Shown here in pieces: positions 26,759-35,760 of a stretch of DNA of 64,000 bases. Made by a program: the position numbers and the translations under genes. The number at the start of each line of letters is the position of its first letter. Positions within the stretch are counted from its first letter, which is position 1. The stretch is from Lapidilactobacillus luobeiensis (GTDB taxonomy: Bacteria; Bacillota; Bacilli; Lactobacillales; Lactobacillaceae), in contig NZ_BROC01000005.1 of assembly GCF_024345205.1 (NCBI RefSeq), positions 91,858 to 155,857 of the forward strand. Reading direction: 5' to 3'. The notes beneath the pieces were generated by a model. It saw only the letters and a program-made list of their open reading frames with translations, made no database searches and was not told the DNA's origin.

Positions 26759-29101
26759 CTACTCGTTGATCCCACGCCGCTTGATCACCAAAGGTTGGTC
26801 GGTGGGCACGGGATAATTTTGTTCGTTGGCGCAGATGGAAACGTTGGCTGTCGCGGTGACGTTGAGCACCGTGACTTGGTTGGCGTCTTCAACGAAATGT
26901 AGCTTTTGGCCATGCCACCAGAGGTAGAAATCCAGCCGTTGCCAGGCGGCCGGTAAATTCGGCGCGACCCGCAACTTGCCGTTAAGGTAACGCACGCCGC
27001 CGAAGCCGAAGATCGTCATCAACCAGATCCCGGCGAGCGAAGCGGCATGAACGCCGGCATCGCTGCTTTTCATATTGGGACCCAAATCGATATCGCGTGC
27101 TTGTTGGTAATACCAATAGGCCTTATCGTCCAACCCCAGATCGGCGGCGAAATCCGTGTAGGTGCACCGGGACAGCGAAGAATCATGGGTGGTGCGCGGC
27201 TCATAATAATCCCAATTCTTCTGTTTGACCGACTTGGCGAATTTGTCCTCGAACATGTACAGCAATAAGATCACATCGGCTTGCTTGGTCACCTGCAATT
27301 CATTGATCTGATCCAAACTGAAATGATCAAACAATTCATCCACCGTGCCCAAAGTCAAGTATTTACTCAGGTCGATCTTTTGCTTGCTTAAATAAGCGTC
27401 ATCTTGCGGAATAATCTCGTCTTGATTAGGCTCCGGTACGTACAGCAAAGGCAACTTGGTCCCCAAATCCTCATGCAACTTATGCAGATTCATTTGCTGA
27501 TCCAAGCGAGCGTACAACGCCGGATCCGTTTGCGGCAATTTTTTGACCAAGTCCAAGGCCAACGCCATATTCCAGTGAGCCATGTAATTGGTGAAGGCAT
27601 TATTGTTGGCGTGCTCCTTGTACTCGTCAGGCCCGATCACATCGCGGATCTCATAACGCTGCTTGGCCCCCTGCCAATCCAGCCGACTGGCCCAAAACCG
27701 CCCCGTATCCAAAATGATCTCCGTTCCCATCTCCTGGGCGAATTGTTGATCTTGGGTCGCTTCGATATATTCATTCACGCCAAAAGCCACGTCGGCGGTA
27801 ATGTGTTGCTCAATGAAACCTGACCAGATCTTCGTCGCCTTGCCCGTGACAATGTCGGTGGCGCCCCACACCGACGCGGTTTCGCCCTCCGTGATCCAGG
27901 CAGACTCCCAAGGATACTGGGCGCCCGTGTAACCATCCGCCGCCGCTTTTTGTCGGGCGCCAGGCAAGGTCAAGTACCGATAAGTGACCAAACTGCGGGC
28001 CACAGCCGGCGCCGTGAAAATAAAATAGGGCAGCATAAATAGATCAGTATCCCAAAAGGTATGACCCTTATAACCTTCGCCAGACAAGCCTTTCGCGCCG
28101 ATATTCATCCGGGCGTCATGAGCCGGTGTCATGATCTGCAAGTGATAGCGCGCGAAATTTAGCGCTAACTGATCCCGGAAATCCGTGGAGGTGATCACCA
28201 ACGGCAATGGCCCCCAAACTTGATCATGCCAAGCCTGGGCTGACGCTTGAACAAGTTGATCATAGTTTTGGTCCCGCAAGCTCTTGGCCTGATCCAGCCC
28301 CCGCTGCTGCAAACTTTGGCGATCATGATAAACGCAATCATTGTCTCGCGACGTGTAGATCGTCGAAATGTTTTCAAAATTCAAGGTCTGCTTGGCCGCC
28401 AAGGTCAAATGGTAGGTGGAGACCAGTTTCCGCCGGAGCATCGCCGTTTTGGCATCGATCATCTGCGAGTCTTCGCCGTCGAAGCGATGACTAGAAGTGA
28501 TCACGAAATTGATCTGCGAGGTGTTGGTCTGGGTCAGCAATTGCAACGTGTGCTCCGGATAAAGCCGCTTGATATCGTCATTGAAATGCTGCGTCCCCCG
28601 ATTGGTCACCTGCCCATCGATCCCCACCGTCATTTTCAGTTGCGCCGCCGCTGTTAAGGGCGTGATCTGGACCTTTTCTCCCAAAAGATGCCGATTCGCC
28701 AAAGAAACGAAGCGGGAAAAATGGAACTGATAAGCTGCACCGCCGATCGTCCACACGAATTCCCGGGTCAGCTCTCCTGTCTTCAAGTTCAGCGTCCGCA
28801 AATAGGCGGTCACGGTCCCACTAGTCAGATCCAGCAATTGCCCATTCAAGAGGATCTTCAATTGGAAAATATCGGCCAGATTAGGCAATTCGCTGGCTTC
28901 ACTGCCAAACTTATCAAAGCTACCTGCAATAAAGGTGTCGCGCTGCTCACCCAAATAGGATTCTTCCGTGGCCGCGCGGGTCCCCAAGTAGCCATTGCCT
29001 AGCGCAAAAATCGATTCATATTTATTTAGATTACGGGGGTCAAAACAAGCCTCTGACAGCCGCCAAGGATCATCGGGATAATATTTGATCGTGCTATGCA
29101 T
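26759..29101 (-). CDS. GH65 family phosphorylase/hydrolase, second paralogue
   Basis: A 780-residue GH65 protein clearly diverged from its neighbour. The N-terminal domain begins DPWRLSEACFDPRNLNKYESIFALGNGYLG; the barrel shows HTFWDTDLFMLPYF, YPWESAWITEGETASVWGAT and DVIGPDEYKEHANNNAFTN, with the catalytic Glu. The substrate-loop sequence differs from both maltose phosphorylase and the first paralogue, so specificity is open. GAGG lies upstream of the ATG. The 125 bp between the two GH65 genes hold the downstream gene's own promoter and cre. A palindrome GCGTTATAACGC (29147-29158) lies upstream of this gene. Confidence 0.82.
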   Translation of the reverse strand: MHSTIKYYPDDPWRLSEACFDPRNLNKYESIFALGNGYLGTRAATEESYLGEQRDTFIAGSFDKFGSEASELPNLADIFQLKILLNGQLLDLTSGTVTAYLRTLNLKTGELTREFVWTIGGAAYQFHFSRFVSLANRHLLGEKVQITPLTAAAQLKMTVGIDGQVTNRGTQHFNDDIKRLYPEHTLQLLTQTNTSQINFVITSSHRFDGEDSQMIDAKTAMLRRKLVSTYHLTLAAKQTLNFENISTIYTSRDNDCVYHDRQSLQQRGLDQAKSLRDQNYDQLVQASAQAWHDQVWGPLPLVITSTDFRDQLALNFARYHLQIMTPAHDARMNIGAKGLSGEGYKGHTFWDTDLFMLPYFIFTAPAVARSLVTYRYLTLPGARQKAAADGYTGAQYPWESAWITEGETASVWGATDIVTGKATKIWSGFIEQHITADVAFGVNEYIEATQDQQFAQEMGTEIILDTGRFWASRLDWQGAKQRYEIRDVIGPDEYKEHANNNAFTNYMAHWNMALALDLVKKLPQTDPALYARLDQQMNLHKLHEDLGTKLPLLYVPEPNQDEIIPQDDAYLSKQKIDLSKYLTLGTVDELFDHFSLDQINELQVTKQADVILLLYMFEDKFAKSVKQKNWDYYEPRTTHDSSLSRCTYTDFAADLGLDDKAYWYYQQARDIDLGPNMKSSDAGVHAASLAGIWLMTIFGFGGVRYLNGKLRVAPNLPAAWQRLDFYLWWHGQKLHFVEDANQVTVLNVTATANVSICANEQNYPVPTDQPLVIKRRGINE

Positions 29102-29329
29102 TGCGTTCGCCTCATTTGTTTTGAAACGTGTTCACCGACGCCGTTTGCGTTATAACGCTACGTCTAGACATAACGCCGGCACCTGCTCTTTGTTTCATCA
29201 TACGGCGCAGATCAGCCGACCTTCAAATAAAGCGGTCCCAAAACCAGACAAGTTTTTTTAAACACTCGCAATGTCGCCTACTCCCAAAAGTCGGCACAGG
29301 ATTAGCTACGTAAGTCCATGAACGCATAG

Positions 29330-29364
29330 CAAAAGAGACTTGCTCTTACAATCAGCAAGTCTCT
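29330..29364 (-). terminator. Terminator of the GH13 gene
   Basis: AGAGACTTGCT/AGCAAGTCTCT, followed on the minus strand by TTTT. It separates the GH13 gene from the GH65 genes, so GH65 expression needs its own promoter. The 29365-29510 stretch also holds a hairpin GCGTGTG/CACACGC but no gene. Confidence 0.78.
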
Positions 29365-29510
29365 CAAAGAAACAGCGTGTGAACTAGCCCGGATAGCTTC
29401 CAAGCATTAGCCTTGGCTGGCACACGCGTTTCAAAAATTTTTAATTATCCACTCTAACGTTCATGGTCGCAGTCGGTTGACCACCAATGATCAACCTGCT
29501 ACCACAGCAC

Positions 29511-31178
29511 CTATTTTACCAACAAATAAGCCTTGGCTTCATACGGTCGTAACGTCTGTCCTTGATCATCCGGATAGTTCTTGATCAAACAAATATTCGC
29601 TTCATTCTTCAAATCAGGCAAATCAACCTGAACCGTGTCGGCGCTAAAGTTCGTCACGACCAACAGGGATTGCTTACTGTCATGACGGTGATAAGCCCAG
29701 ATCCGCTCATCGTCAGGCAACAATAGTTGATAGTTTCCATAAACGATCACAGGATACTGATGACGCAATCCATTGATCCGTTGGTAGAAATAATAGATCG
29801 AATTGGGGTCAGCCAACGCCTTCTCCGCATTGATTTCGGTATAGTTGGAATTGACTGCGATCCATGGATCGACGCCTTCGCCAGTAAAACCAGCGTTCAG
29901 CGAGCCATCCCACTGCATTGGTGTCCGCGCGTTATCTCGCGACATTTTGTGAGCGGCCGTGATGAACTCCTGATTGGTCAATTCATGACGTTGCTCAACC
30001 AAATCGCGATAAGCGTTGACCACTTCGATATCCCGATAATCTGAGATCGAATTAAAGTCATAATCGTTGGTCATGCCCAGTTCTTCGCCTTGATAAATAT
30101 ACGGCGTTCCTTGGAGAAAATGTAGCGCGATCGCCAACATCTTCGCGGATAACACCCGATATTCGGGCGTGGAATCATCGCCGAAGCGGGAAACCACCCG
30201 GGGCTGGTCATGATTATTCCAATAAAGTGAATTCCAAGCCTTATTGTTCAACTCCATCTGCCACTTACTCATGATCCGTTTCAATTCAGGTAAACTAAAC
30301 TGCCGTGGCTTCCATTTACCAAATTTCGGATCCTGATCCACACCCATATGCTCGAATTGGAAAACCATCTCCAACTCATGCCGATCGAACCCAGCGTAAT
30401 TGATCGCGTCATAAGGCTTCACATCAGGCGTTTCGCCAACAGTAATGATGTCATATTTCGATAATACTTTCTTGTTCATTTCCAATAAATAATCGTGGAC
30501 ATAGGGACCATTGGCCACTGGCGGCAAATAGCCGGCGCTGTCTGGCAAGAAGCTATCCGGTTTCGAGATCAAGTTGATCACGTCCATCCGGAAGCCATCG
30601 ATTCCCTTGTTCAACCACCACGCCATCATCGTGAAAATCGATTGGCGCACATCAGGATTTTTCCAATTCAAGTCGGGCTGTTTCTTCGAGAATAGATGCA
30701 AATAGTATTGACCACTAGCCTCATCAAACTGCCAGGCCGAACCACTGAAAGATGACTGCCAATCATTGGGTTCATGCCCATCGACCGGATCATGCCAAAT
30801 ATAGTAATCCCGATACTTATTGTCGCGGCCCTTTTTGCTTTCAGCAAACCAATGATGCTCATCGGAAGTATGATTGACCACCAGATCCATCATGATCTTC
30901 AAACCGCGGTGATGAGCCTTTTTCAACAGTTCTTCAAAGTCAGCCATCGTGCCAAAATCCTGCATGATCGCTTGATAATCCGAAATATCATAACCATTAT
31001 CATCATTCGGAGATTTGTAAATTGGGTTGAGCCAGATCACATCGACTCCAAGCGTCTTGATGTAATCCAAATGTTGAATGATCCCTTGCAAGTCACCAAT
31101 GCCATCGCGGTTCGTATCCTGAAAACTACGGGGATAAACCTGATAAACGACAGCCTCTTGCCACCAATGCTTTTGCAT
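29511..31178 (-). CDS. malL: Oligo-1,6-glucosidase (GH13_31)
   Basis: A 555-residue alpha-glucosidase. It has the GH13 regions DLVVNHTSDEHHWF, GFRMDVINLIS (nucleophile Asp), VGETPDV (acid/base Glu) and NHDQPR (third Asp). The Val after the nucleophile Asp is the residue that in this subfamily goes with alpha-1,6 specificity (isomaltose, isomaltulose, panose ends), whereas Thr goes with alpha-1,4. It has no signal peptide, so it is cytoplasmic. GGAGGTTTTTGT precedes the ATG. It fits with the two phosphorylases in use of imported alpha-glucosides, although no sugar transporter lies in this window. Confidence 0.88.
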   Translation of the reverse strand: MQKHWWQEAVVYQVYPRSFQDTNRDGIGDLQGIIQHLDYIKTLGVDVIWLNPIYKSPNDDNGYDISDYQAIMQDFGTMADFEELLKKAHHRGLKIMMDLVVNHTSDEHHWFAESKKGRDNKYRDYYIWHDPVDGHEPNDWQSSFSGSAWQFDEASGQYYLHLFSKKQPDLNWKNPDVRQSIFTMMAWWLNKGIDGFRMDVINLISKPDSFLPDSAGYLPPVANGPYVHDYLLEMNKKVLSKYDIITVGETPDVKPYDAINYAGFDRHELEMVFQFEHMGVDQDPKFGKWKPRQFSLPELKRIMSKWQMELNNKAWNSLYWNNHDQPRVVSRFGDDSTPEYRVLSAKMLAIALHFLQGTPYIYQGEELGMTNDYDFNSISDYRDIEVVNAYRDLVEQRHELTNQEFITAAHKMSRDNARTPMQWDGSLNAGFTGEGVDPWIAVNSNYTEINAEKALADPNSIYYFYQRINGLRHQYPVIVYGNYQLLLPDDERIWAYHRHDSKQSLLVVTNFSADTVQVDLPDLKNEANICLIKNYPDDQGQTLRPYEAKAYLLVK

Positions 31179-31219
31179 ACAAAAACCTCCATGTCGAATT
31201 CTAAGTGTTCGTTATCTTA

Positions 31220-31248
31220 AGATTAGTTGAATTGGTACGGCTTTGCAA
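31220..31248 (-). promoter_or_regulatory. Promoter of the GH13 gene
   Basis: On the minus strand TTGCAA (31243-31248), a 17-bp spacer and TAATCT (31220-31225). I saw no good cre here. The rest of the 31.25-31.6 kb intergenic stretch shows nothing I can name. Confidence 0.6.
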
Positions 31249-31601
31249 GCCAAAACTGTGGCTTTCGCCTAAGAAAATCCGGTGGATCCTCCAGTCCAGC
31301 GTTACGCTTAATGAAAGCCAAAATCAATTTCTACAACGCCGTTATAGCGTCACACAGTCCTTGATCAGAATACCGCCCTTTTCCTGCGCAAACCTGCTAA
31401 AATAGAGAAGTGATTCGTATTCGTCATGGCCCAACATCTCGTGGCAAACTGTGCTGGCGCTATTCTCCTAGAAGCAAGAGCCCACTTCCCCAATCATAGC
31501 TAAGTCAAGGCTCAGGTACCTCTCGAGTAGCGAATCCGTAGCTACTAATTCTCAGCACCATTAATTCTCATTTCATCTAATGAAAGGATCTGATTTTTAA
31601 C

Positions 31602-31985
31602 ATGGAGACTTTGACCTTCAATCAAACCGAACAAGGATTACAGAATACGCAAACAGAAACTTGGACGTTTAGGCGGGGCATTGGTTATGCCCCAGTCCAA
31701 GCACTGGTTTCGGCAATTGCTGTCTGCGAAAGTTATGTTTATCAAGAAATCCTCACTAATTCAAAAATCCCCTTCACTTTTCAAAAAACGACGGTCAGTT
31801 ATGAACGCGTTACCACCGGTTCCGTCAACCCGCTCAAAACAGTGACCGTCACTTTCTATGTCCAGATCCCTGAAGCCAAACAAGGCTTAGCGACCCGTGC
31901 TTTACGCTTAGTACAAGCCAATTGTCCGGTCACGCAATCCTTGGACCCCGCGATCAAGCTCAGTGAACAGTTGCAATTGATCTGA
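31602..31985 (+). CDS. OsmC-family protein
   Basis: A 127-residue protein with the OsmC/Ohr fold pattern: a first Cys in ALVSAIAVCESYVYQEIL and a second in ANCPVTQSLDPAI, the redox pair used against organic hydroperoxides. It belongs to the shorter YhfA-like branch, whose substrate is unknown. AAAGGA upstream of the ATG is somewhat distant (about 13 nt). A single gene that ends at a bidirectional terminator. Confidence 0.78.
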   Translation: METLTFNQTEQGLQNTQTETWTFRRGIGYAPVQALVSAIAVCESYVYQEILTNSKIPFTFQKTTVSYERVTTGSVNPLKTVTVTFYVQIPEAKQGLATRALRLVQANCPVTQSLDPAIKLSEQLQLI

Positions 31986-32063
31986 TCGACACCATCTGAA
32001 CAAGGCGGCATACCCTTAGCTCCATAAATAATTTAACGTTAGCCCCCACCAGATGACCCCAGC

Positions 32064-32154
32064 AAAAAAGACCGACCAGTTTTGATAATCCTCTCTGCAG
32101 ATTAAACAACTAAATTTAATCCCGAGGCATTATCATCACTGGCCGGTCTTTTTT
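32064..32154. terminator. Large bidirectional terminator
   Basis: AAAAAAGACCG-CCAGT...ACTGG-CGGTCTTTTTT, with an inner GATAAT/ATTATC stem, has T-runs on both strands. It lies between two convergent genes. Confidence 0.88.
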
Positions 32155-32170
32155 GAAACGTGCCGATCAC

Positions 32171-32764
32171 CTACAAGTCTTGATCAAAAATCTGCAGTGA
32201 TTCACCGTCAAAACTACTGATTTTCTTTGCCGCATCATCTTTCAAAGTCAACACCGCTACTTGAGTCTTCGTGCCATGGAACTGTTGAAAATCTGAATTG
32301 GTCAAGATCAAGATATTTTTAGTAAACGCAGATGTTTGTCCTAAAACAACATAATCACGGACTTTAGCTCGATAAATAACACCCTGTTGATCAATGAGTT
32401 TATCGGTGCTGCCGTTTTTCGAATAGATCACCGGTAGTGTCGCCGGCGCTTGCGTCAACGCCTTGAATCGATAATCATCTTTACCTTTCTTCGTGACCTT
32501 TTTCAAGCCTTTTCGAGCTACCAACTGTTGTGCCTGTTGCGCCGAGATCACCAAAGTATCGGTTGATTTTTGATATTTTGCAGTCAAGATCAGCTTAGTC
32601 GCGATCTCCTGCTGTTGTGTTTTTAAAGTCGTATTTAAGCGTTCTTGTTGTGGATCCACGATCACTAATCCATGAACAGGTTGATGACCAAATTTGGCAT
32701 AAAGGAAGTAGCCACCCACGACCGCCGCGGTTATCGTGACGATCAAAGTCAAAAGTTTTTTCAT
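32171..32764 (-). CDS. Exported or membrane-anchored hypothetical protein
   Basis: 197 residues. The N-terminal hydrophobic segment (MKKLLTLIVTITAAVVGGYFLYA) has no lipobox Cys, so it is a signal anchor or cleaved signal peptide. The rest is a hydrophilic alpha/beta domain with a lysine-rich middle (KGLKKVTKKGKDDYRF). I cannot name the family. GGAGG six bases before the ATG supports the start. Confidence 0.7.
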   Translation of the reverse strand: MKKLLTLIVTITAAVVGGYFLYAKFGHQPVHGLVIVDPQQERLNTTLKTQQQEIATKLILTAKYQKSTDTLVISAQQAQQLVARKGLKKVTKKGKDDYRFKALTQAPATLPVIYSKNGSTDKLIDQQGVIYRAKVRDYVVLGQTSAFTKNILILTNSDFQQFHGTKTQVAVLTLKDDAAKKISSFDGESLQIFDQDL

Positions 32765-32977
32765 TAGAGACCTCCAGCTGAGCTTTGTTGTCTCTATTAA
32801 ACCGGAAAATCAACCGTTCAGCCATTGACCTGACTAACAAGTCACGAACAAAATTGTTAGATGATCAACTTATCCCAACCAGTCAACTAGATGATCCGCT
32901 TGACCCTCTAGCACTTAAACCCGCTGATGACTGGCTTTTAGGCCGGCTAATTCATGAGCGCGCCTGATTTAAACTGA

Positions 32978-33646
32978 TCAAACATATAGATAAACGGAGA
33001 AAAACATTAGGATCGAACCCAGCAACACGAACAAATGCCAGATCACATGAATGAATTTGATCCCACGCATGCTATAAAGCAAGGCGCCAAAGGTGTAGGC
33101 AATCCCACCAGCGATCAATAACCAAAGTCCTGTCTGGCCGATCGTTGCTGCTAAAGGCTTCGCGGAAATAATCACGATCCAGCCCATCACGACATAAAGG
33201 ACCGTCTCAAAAATGGGATGCTTACCCACAACAAAGATCTTATATAAGATACCTAATAAGGCCAATCCCCAGATCGCGCCAAACATCGTCCAACCTTGCC
33301 ACCCGCCGATCGCGACCAATGTATACGGGGTGTAAGTCCCTGCGATCAAAATAAAGATCGAACTATGGTCAAAAATTTGAAAAACGTGCCGGGCTCGGGT
33401 GAAAATCAAACTATGGTAAAGCGTCGAACAAAGGTATAAAACGACCAGCGAGGCGCCATAGACTGAAAACGTGACGATCCTCAACGTATCATGAGTCCCA
33501 CCAGCCTTGAGCACCAGTAAAACCAATGCTGTAATTGCCAATCCCACGCCGATACCATGAGTGATCGCCGAAAAGATTTCATTTAAGACCAGATAGCGTC
33601 GGGTTGGATGTTGGGGCGCTGTAAATAATTTTTTTGCTGTTGACAT
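32978..33646 (-). CDS. trhA: TrhA / hemolysin III family protein (PAQR)
   Basis: A 222-residue membrane protein with seven predicted helices. It shows the PAQR metal-site residues: Ser/His in SAITHGIG and STLYHS, Asp and Ser in FDHSSIFILIAGTYTP, and the C-terminal HVIWHLFVLLGS. Family members are linked to membrane fluidity homeostasis in bacteria; the hemolysin name is historical. The promoter region carries a 27-bp palindrome also found, in shorter form, before the hydrolase gene at 18.8 kb. Confidence 0.9.
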   Translation of the reverse strand: MSTAKKLFTAPQHPTRRYLVLNEIFSAITHGIGVGLAITALVLLVLKAGGTHDTLRIVTFSVYGASLVVLYLCSTLYHSLIFTRARHVFQIFDHSSIFILIAGTYTPYTLVAIGGWQGWTMFGAIWGLALLGILYKIFVVGKHPIFETVLYVVMGWIVIISAKPLAATIGQTGLWLLIAGGIAYTFGALLYSMRGIKFIHVIWHLFVLLGSILMFFSVYLYV

Positions 33647-33699
33647 GAACTCAACCTCGATTCAGTTTAGAAATAATTATAAGTATTCTGTCAAAAGTT

Positions 33700-33741
33700 A
33701 TTATAGCATACTATCTAGTTTTTAAAACTAGATAGTGTCAA
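33700..33741 (-). promoter_or_regulatory. trhA promoter with long operator-like palindrome
   Basis: On the minus strand a perfect inverted repeat (33710-33736, arms ACTATCTAGTTTT and AAAACTAGATAGT) follows TTGACA (33736-33741) and is followed by an extended -10, TGCTATAAT (33700-33708). TTGACA to TATAAT is 30 bp, too far, so the extended -10 probably works with a weak -35 inside the palindrome. A bound repressor would cover the promoter. Confidence 0.65.
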
Positions 33742-33743
33742 AA

Positions 33744-33781
33744 AATAAACCCACAAGTGATCAGCCACTTGCGGGTTTATT
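33744..33781 (-). terminator. Terminator of the orphan peptide-binding protein gene
   Basis: AATAAACCC-CAAGTG/CACTTG-GGGTTTATT, near-symmetrical, placed 37 bp after the stop codon of the leftward gene. Confidence 0.8.
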
Positions 33782-33817
33782 GATTATCGTAAGATTATTT
33801 TTTAAACAGTCAATGCT

Positions 33818-35482
33818 TTATTTACTGATAGATGCATACTTATAGTTCCATTGCGTACCGGCCGTGTTATGAATGATCCCTTTGACCTGCGATTTCTGCA
33901 AGTAGGAATAGACGCTTTGATATAACGGCGTAACGCCTTGCTCTTTCATTAATAACTGACTAGCGTCCACCAGATCTTGCCACCGTTTTTCAGCGTCATT
34001 AGCATCCGCGTTCGATGCTTTGGCAACCAAAGCATCATAGGCTGAATTGCTATACTTGCCATAGTTATATGGGGTCCCTGTTTCGGGGATCTGCAAGAAT
34101 GAGATTGGATCGTTGAAATCGGCGCCCCAACCAGCTAAGGCGATATCAAAATTACCAGCTTCGCGTTCGCTTGATGCAACGGTCGATGGCACGGCGCGGA
34201 TCTTGATCGTTAACCCTGACAATTCTTTTTCGAGTTGCCCCTTTAGATACTGGATCACGATATTGGTCGAAGGATCATCACCATTATCATTTCCTGCCAA
34301 TAACGTTAAGGTGATCTTCTTGGTGCCGGTCGCCTTTTGAGCTGCGGCCCAGTGTTCTTTAGCGGCGCTAAGATCATAGTCGATCGTTCCCGCTGTTTGC
34401 TGATCCTTAGAGAAATCCGAACCATCACTAGGGCTCTTAGCAAGATCCGTTGAAACAAATCCTGTTGGGACCAAGGAACCATTTCCTAAAACTTTCTTGG
34501 TCAACTGCTTACGATCGATCGCCAAGGAGATCGCCAACCGCGCATCACGATTACTCAATAATTCCCGCTTCGCAGCATCGCTACTTTCATAGTTATAACT
34601 TAAATAGCTAACGTAAGAGTACGGATATTGGGTATACTCAGGGTCATTCTCATAGGTAGGAACTTGTTCATTCGACAATTTACTAAGATCCAATTTATCG
34701 CTTTGGTACAGATCCAAACTAGTTTGAGCGTTGGTAACCACCGCGTAAGTGATTTTATCTAATTTAACTTTGTCAGCGTCCCAATATTGGTCATTACGGA
34801 CAAATTGCCAACTATTGTTCGTCCCCCTCCAGCCAGTCATCTTGAAGGGACCACTATAAACCATATATTTAGAATTCGTTCCGTATTTCTTACCATATTT
34901 TTTGACGATTTTTTCACTTTGTGGCCCAAATAAAGGGTAAGCCATCAGCACTTTAAAATAAGGGATCTCTTTATCCAGTTGCACCACAACGGTTTTATCA
35001 TCAGGCGCCGCGATCCCCAGCGTCGCTGGTTCTTTCTTCCCTGCGTTGATCTCCGCCGCATTCTTGATACCTTCAAATAGATAAGCGTACTGTGACTTAG
35101 TTGCTGGGGTCACCGTTCGCCGCCAAGAATAAACAAAATCCTGCGCCGTGATCTGGTCACCGTTACTCCATTTAGCATTGCGCAATGTGAATGTATAAGT
35201 CAAACCATCAGCGCTAGTCTTAACTGACTTGGCCAAACCTGGCGCTACTTGACCATTCTTGCCCAGACGATAGAAACTCTCAAAAATATTCCCTGTCTGA
35301 CCATAACCACTGGAAGCCGAAATATCGATCGTATTCATTTGCGATGCTACGGGTAAACGCAAGACCTGCTCTGCAGTCTTACTAGTCTTAGTGTCTTGTT
35401 TTTGCCCGCAAGCAGCTAACCCCGCGATCCCGAGTACCACGATCAAACTACCGACTACTGCTTTTAATTTTCGCCCTGTCAT
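33818..35482 (-). CDS. Orphan peptide-binding lipoprotein (SBP family 5)
   Basis: A 554-residue OppA/DppE-like protein. It has a signal peptide with lipobox LAAC (Cys at about 26), SBP_bac_5 features DGLTYTFTLRNAKWSNGDQITAQDFVYSWRR and the late EKRWQDLVDASQLLMKE segment. No permease or ATPase lies beside it, so it probably feeds the Opp system or another transporter. AAGGTGGAG precedes the ATG. It is preceded by a promoter, a cysteine-rich leader ORF and a terminator, which suggests a cysteine-responsive supply role (for example Cys-containing peptides or glutathione); that part is inference. Confidence 0.9.
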   Translation of the reverse strand: MTGRKLKAVVGSLIVVLGIAGLAACGQKQDTKTSKTAEQVLRLPVASQMNTIDISASSGYGQTGNIFESFYRLGKNGQVAPGLAKSVKTSADGLTYTFTLRNAKWSNGDQITAQDFVYSWRRTVTPATKSQYAYLFEGIKNAAEINAGKKEPATLGIAAPDDKTVVVQLDKEIPYFKVLMAYPLFGPQSEKIVKKYGKKYGTNSKYMVYSGPFKMTGWRGTNNSWQFVRNDQYWDADKVKLDKITYAVVTNAQTSLDLYQSDKLDLSKLSNEQVPTYENDPEYTQYPYSYVSYLSYNYESSDAAKRELLSNRDARLAISLAIDRKQLTKKVLGNGSLVPTGFVSTDLAKSPSDGSDFSKDQQTAGTIDYDLSAAKEHWAAAQKATGTKKITLTLLAGNDNGDDPSTNIVIQYLKGQLEKELSGLTIKIRAVPSTVASSEREAGNFDIALAGWGADFNDPISFLQIPETGTPYNYGKYSNSAYDALVAKASNADANDAEKRWQDLVDASQLLMKEQGVTPLYQSVYSYLQKSQVKGIIHNTAGTQWNYKYASISK

Positions 35483-35558
35483 TTTTTCTCCACCTTTTAA
35501 AAATCTTCAATCAATCTATTGAAACATAAAATTGAAACATAAAACAAAAAATTGCGTT

Positions 35559-35593
35559 AAAAAAACTGTGCACGAAATGGTTTCATGCACAGT
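35559..35593 (-). terminator. Attenuator terminator before the orphan SBP gene
   Basis: On the minus strand AACTGTGCA/TGCACAGTT, with inner GAAA/TTTC, is followed by seven T and lies 76 bp before the SBP start codon. The 5' arm AACUGUGCAU can alternatively pair with AUGCAUAGUU (35657-35666) inside the leader ORF: 10 pairs with one G-U. Confidence 0.82.
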
Positions 35594-35627
35594 TCATCCC
35601 AGACTAAATCAGTTGTGTTCAGCAACA

Positions 35628-35729
35628 TCACCGCCGAACCGATTTACTGCGGTCCCAACTATGCATCCAGTTCGCGTTCAAGCAACAACATGCGCAACAT
35701 TCAACTGAATTATTTTGTTGATTTGTCAT
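35628..35729 (-). CDS. Cysteine-rich leader peptide (33 residues)
   Basis: A short ORF behind GGGAGG at good spacing, beginning about 25 nt after the predicted transcription start. Residues 11-16 are CCACCC: five Cys codons (TGT TGC GCA TGT TGT TGC, 35682-35699) in six. The rest is Asn/Gln rich at the start and basic at the end (SVRR). Between its stop and the SBP gene lies an intrinsic terminator. The arrangement matches transcription attenuation by ribosome stalling, here on cysteine codons. A secreted or toxic peptide is less likely, as there is no hydrophobic stretch. Confidence 0.7.
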   Translation of the reverse strand: MTNQQNNSVECCACCCLNANWMHSWDRSKSVRR

Positions 35730-35760
35730 AGTAAGGACCTCCCGTTTCATAATTGACTTT

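Noticed and set aside
27404..27823. 139-codon plus-strand ORF inside the second GH65 gene
   Set aside because: Antisense shadow of a clear GH65 coding frame in GC-rich sequence; no start signals.
29119..29135. TGAAACGTGTTCA upstream of the second GH65 gene as a cre site
   Set aside because: It needs a missing base or three mismatches to fit the consensus, unlike the perfect site at 26.7 kb.
33736..33741. TTGACA paired with TATAAT as the trhA promoter
   Set aside because: The spacer is 30 bp; the extended -10 is a better explanation.
35628..35680. T-box motif (TTGGGACCGCA on the minus strand) before the orphan SBP gene
   Set aside because: It lies inside the leader ORF only about 100 nt from the transcription start, too short for Stem I, and its flanks do not pair with the terminator as in a T-box.
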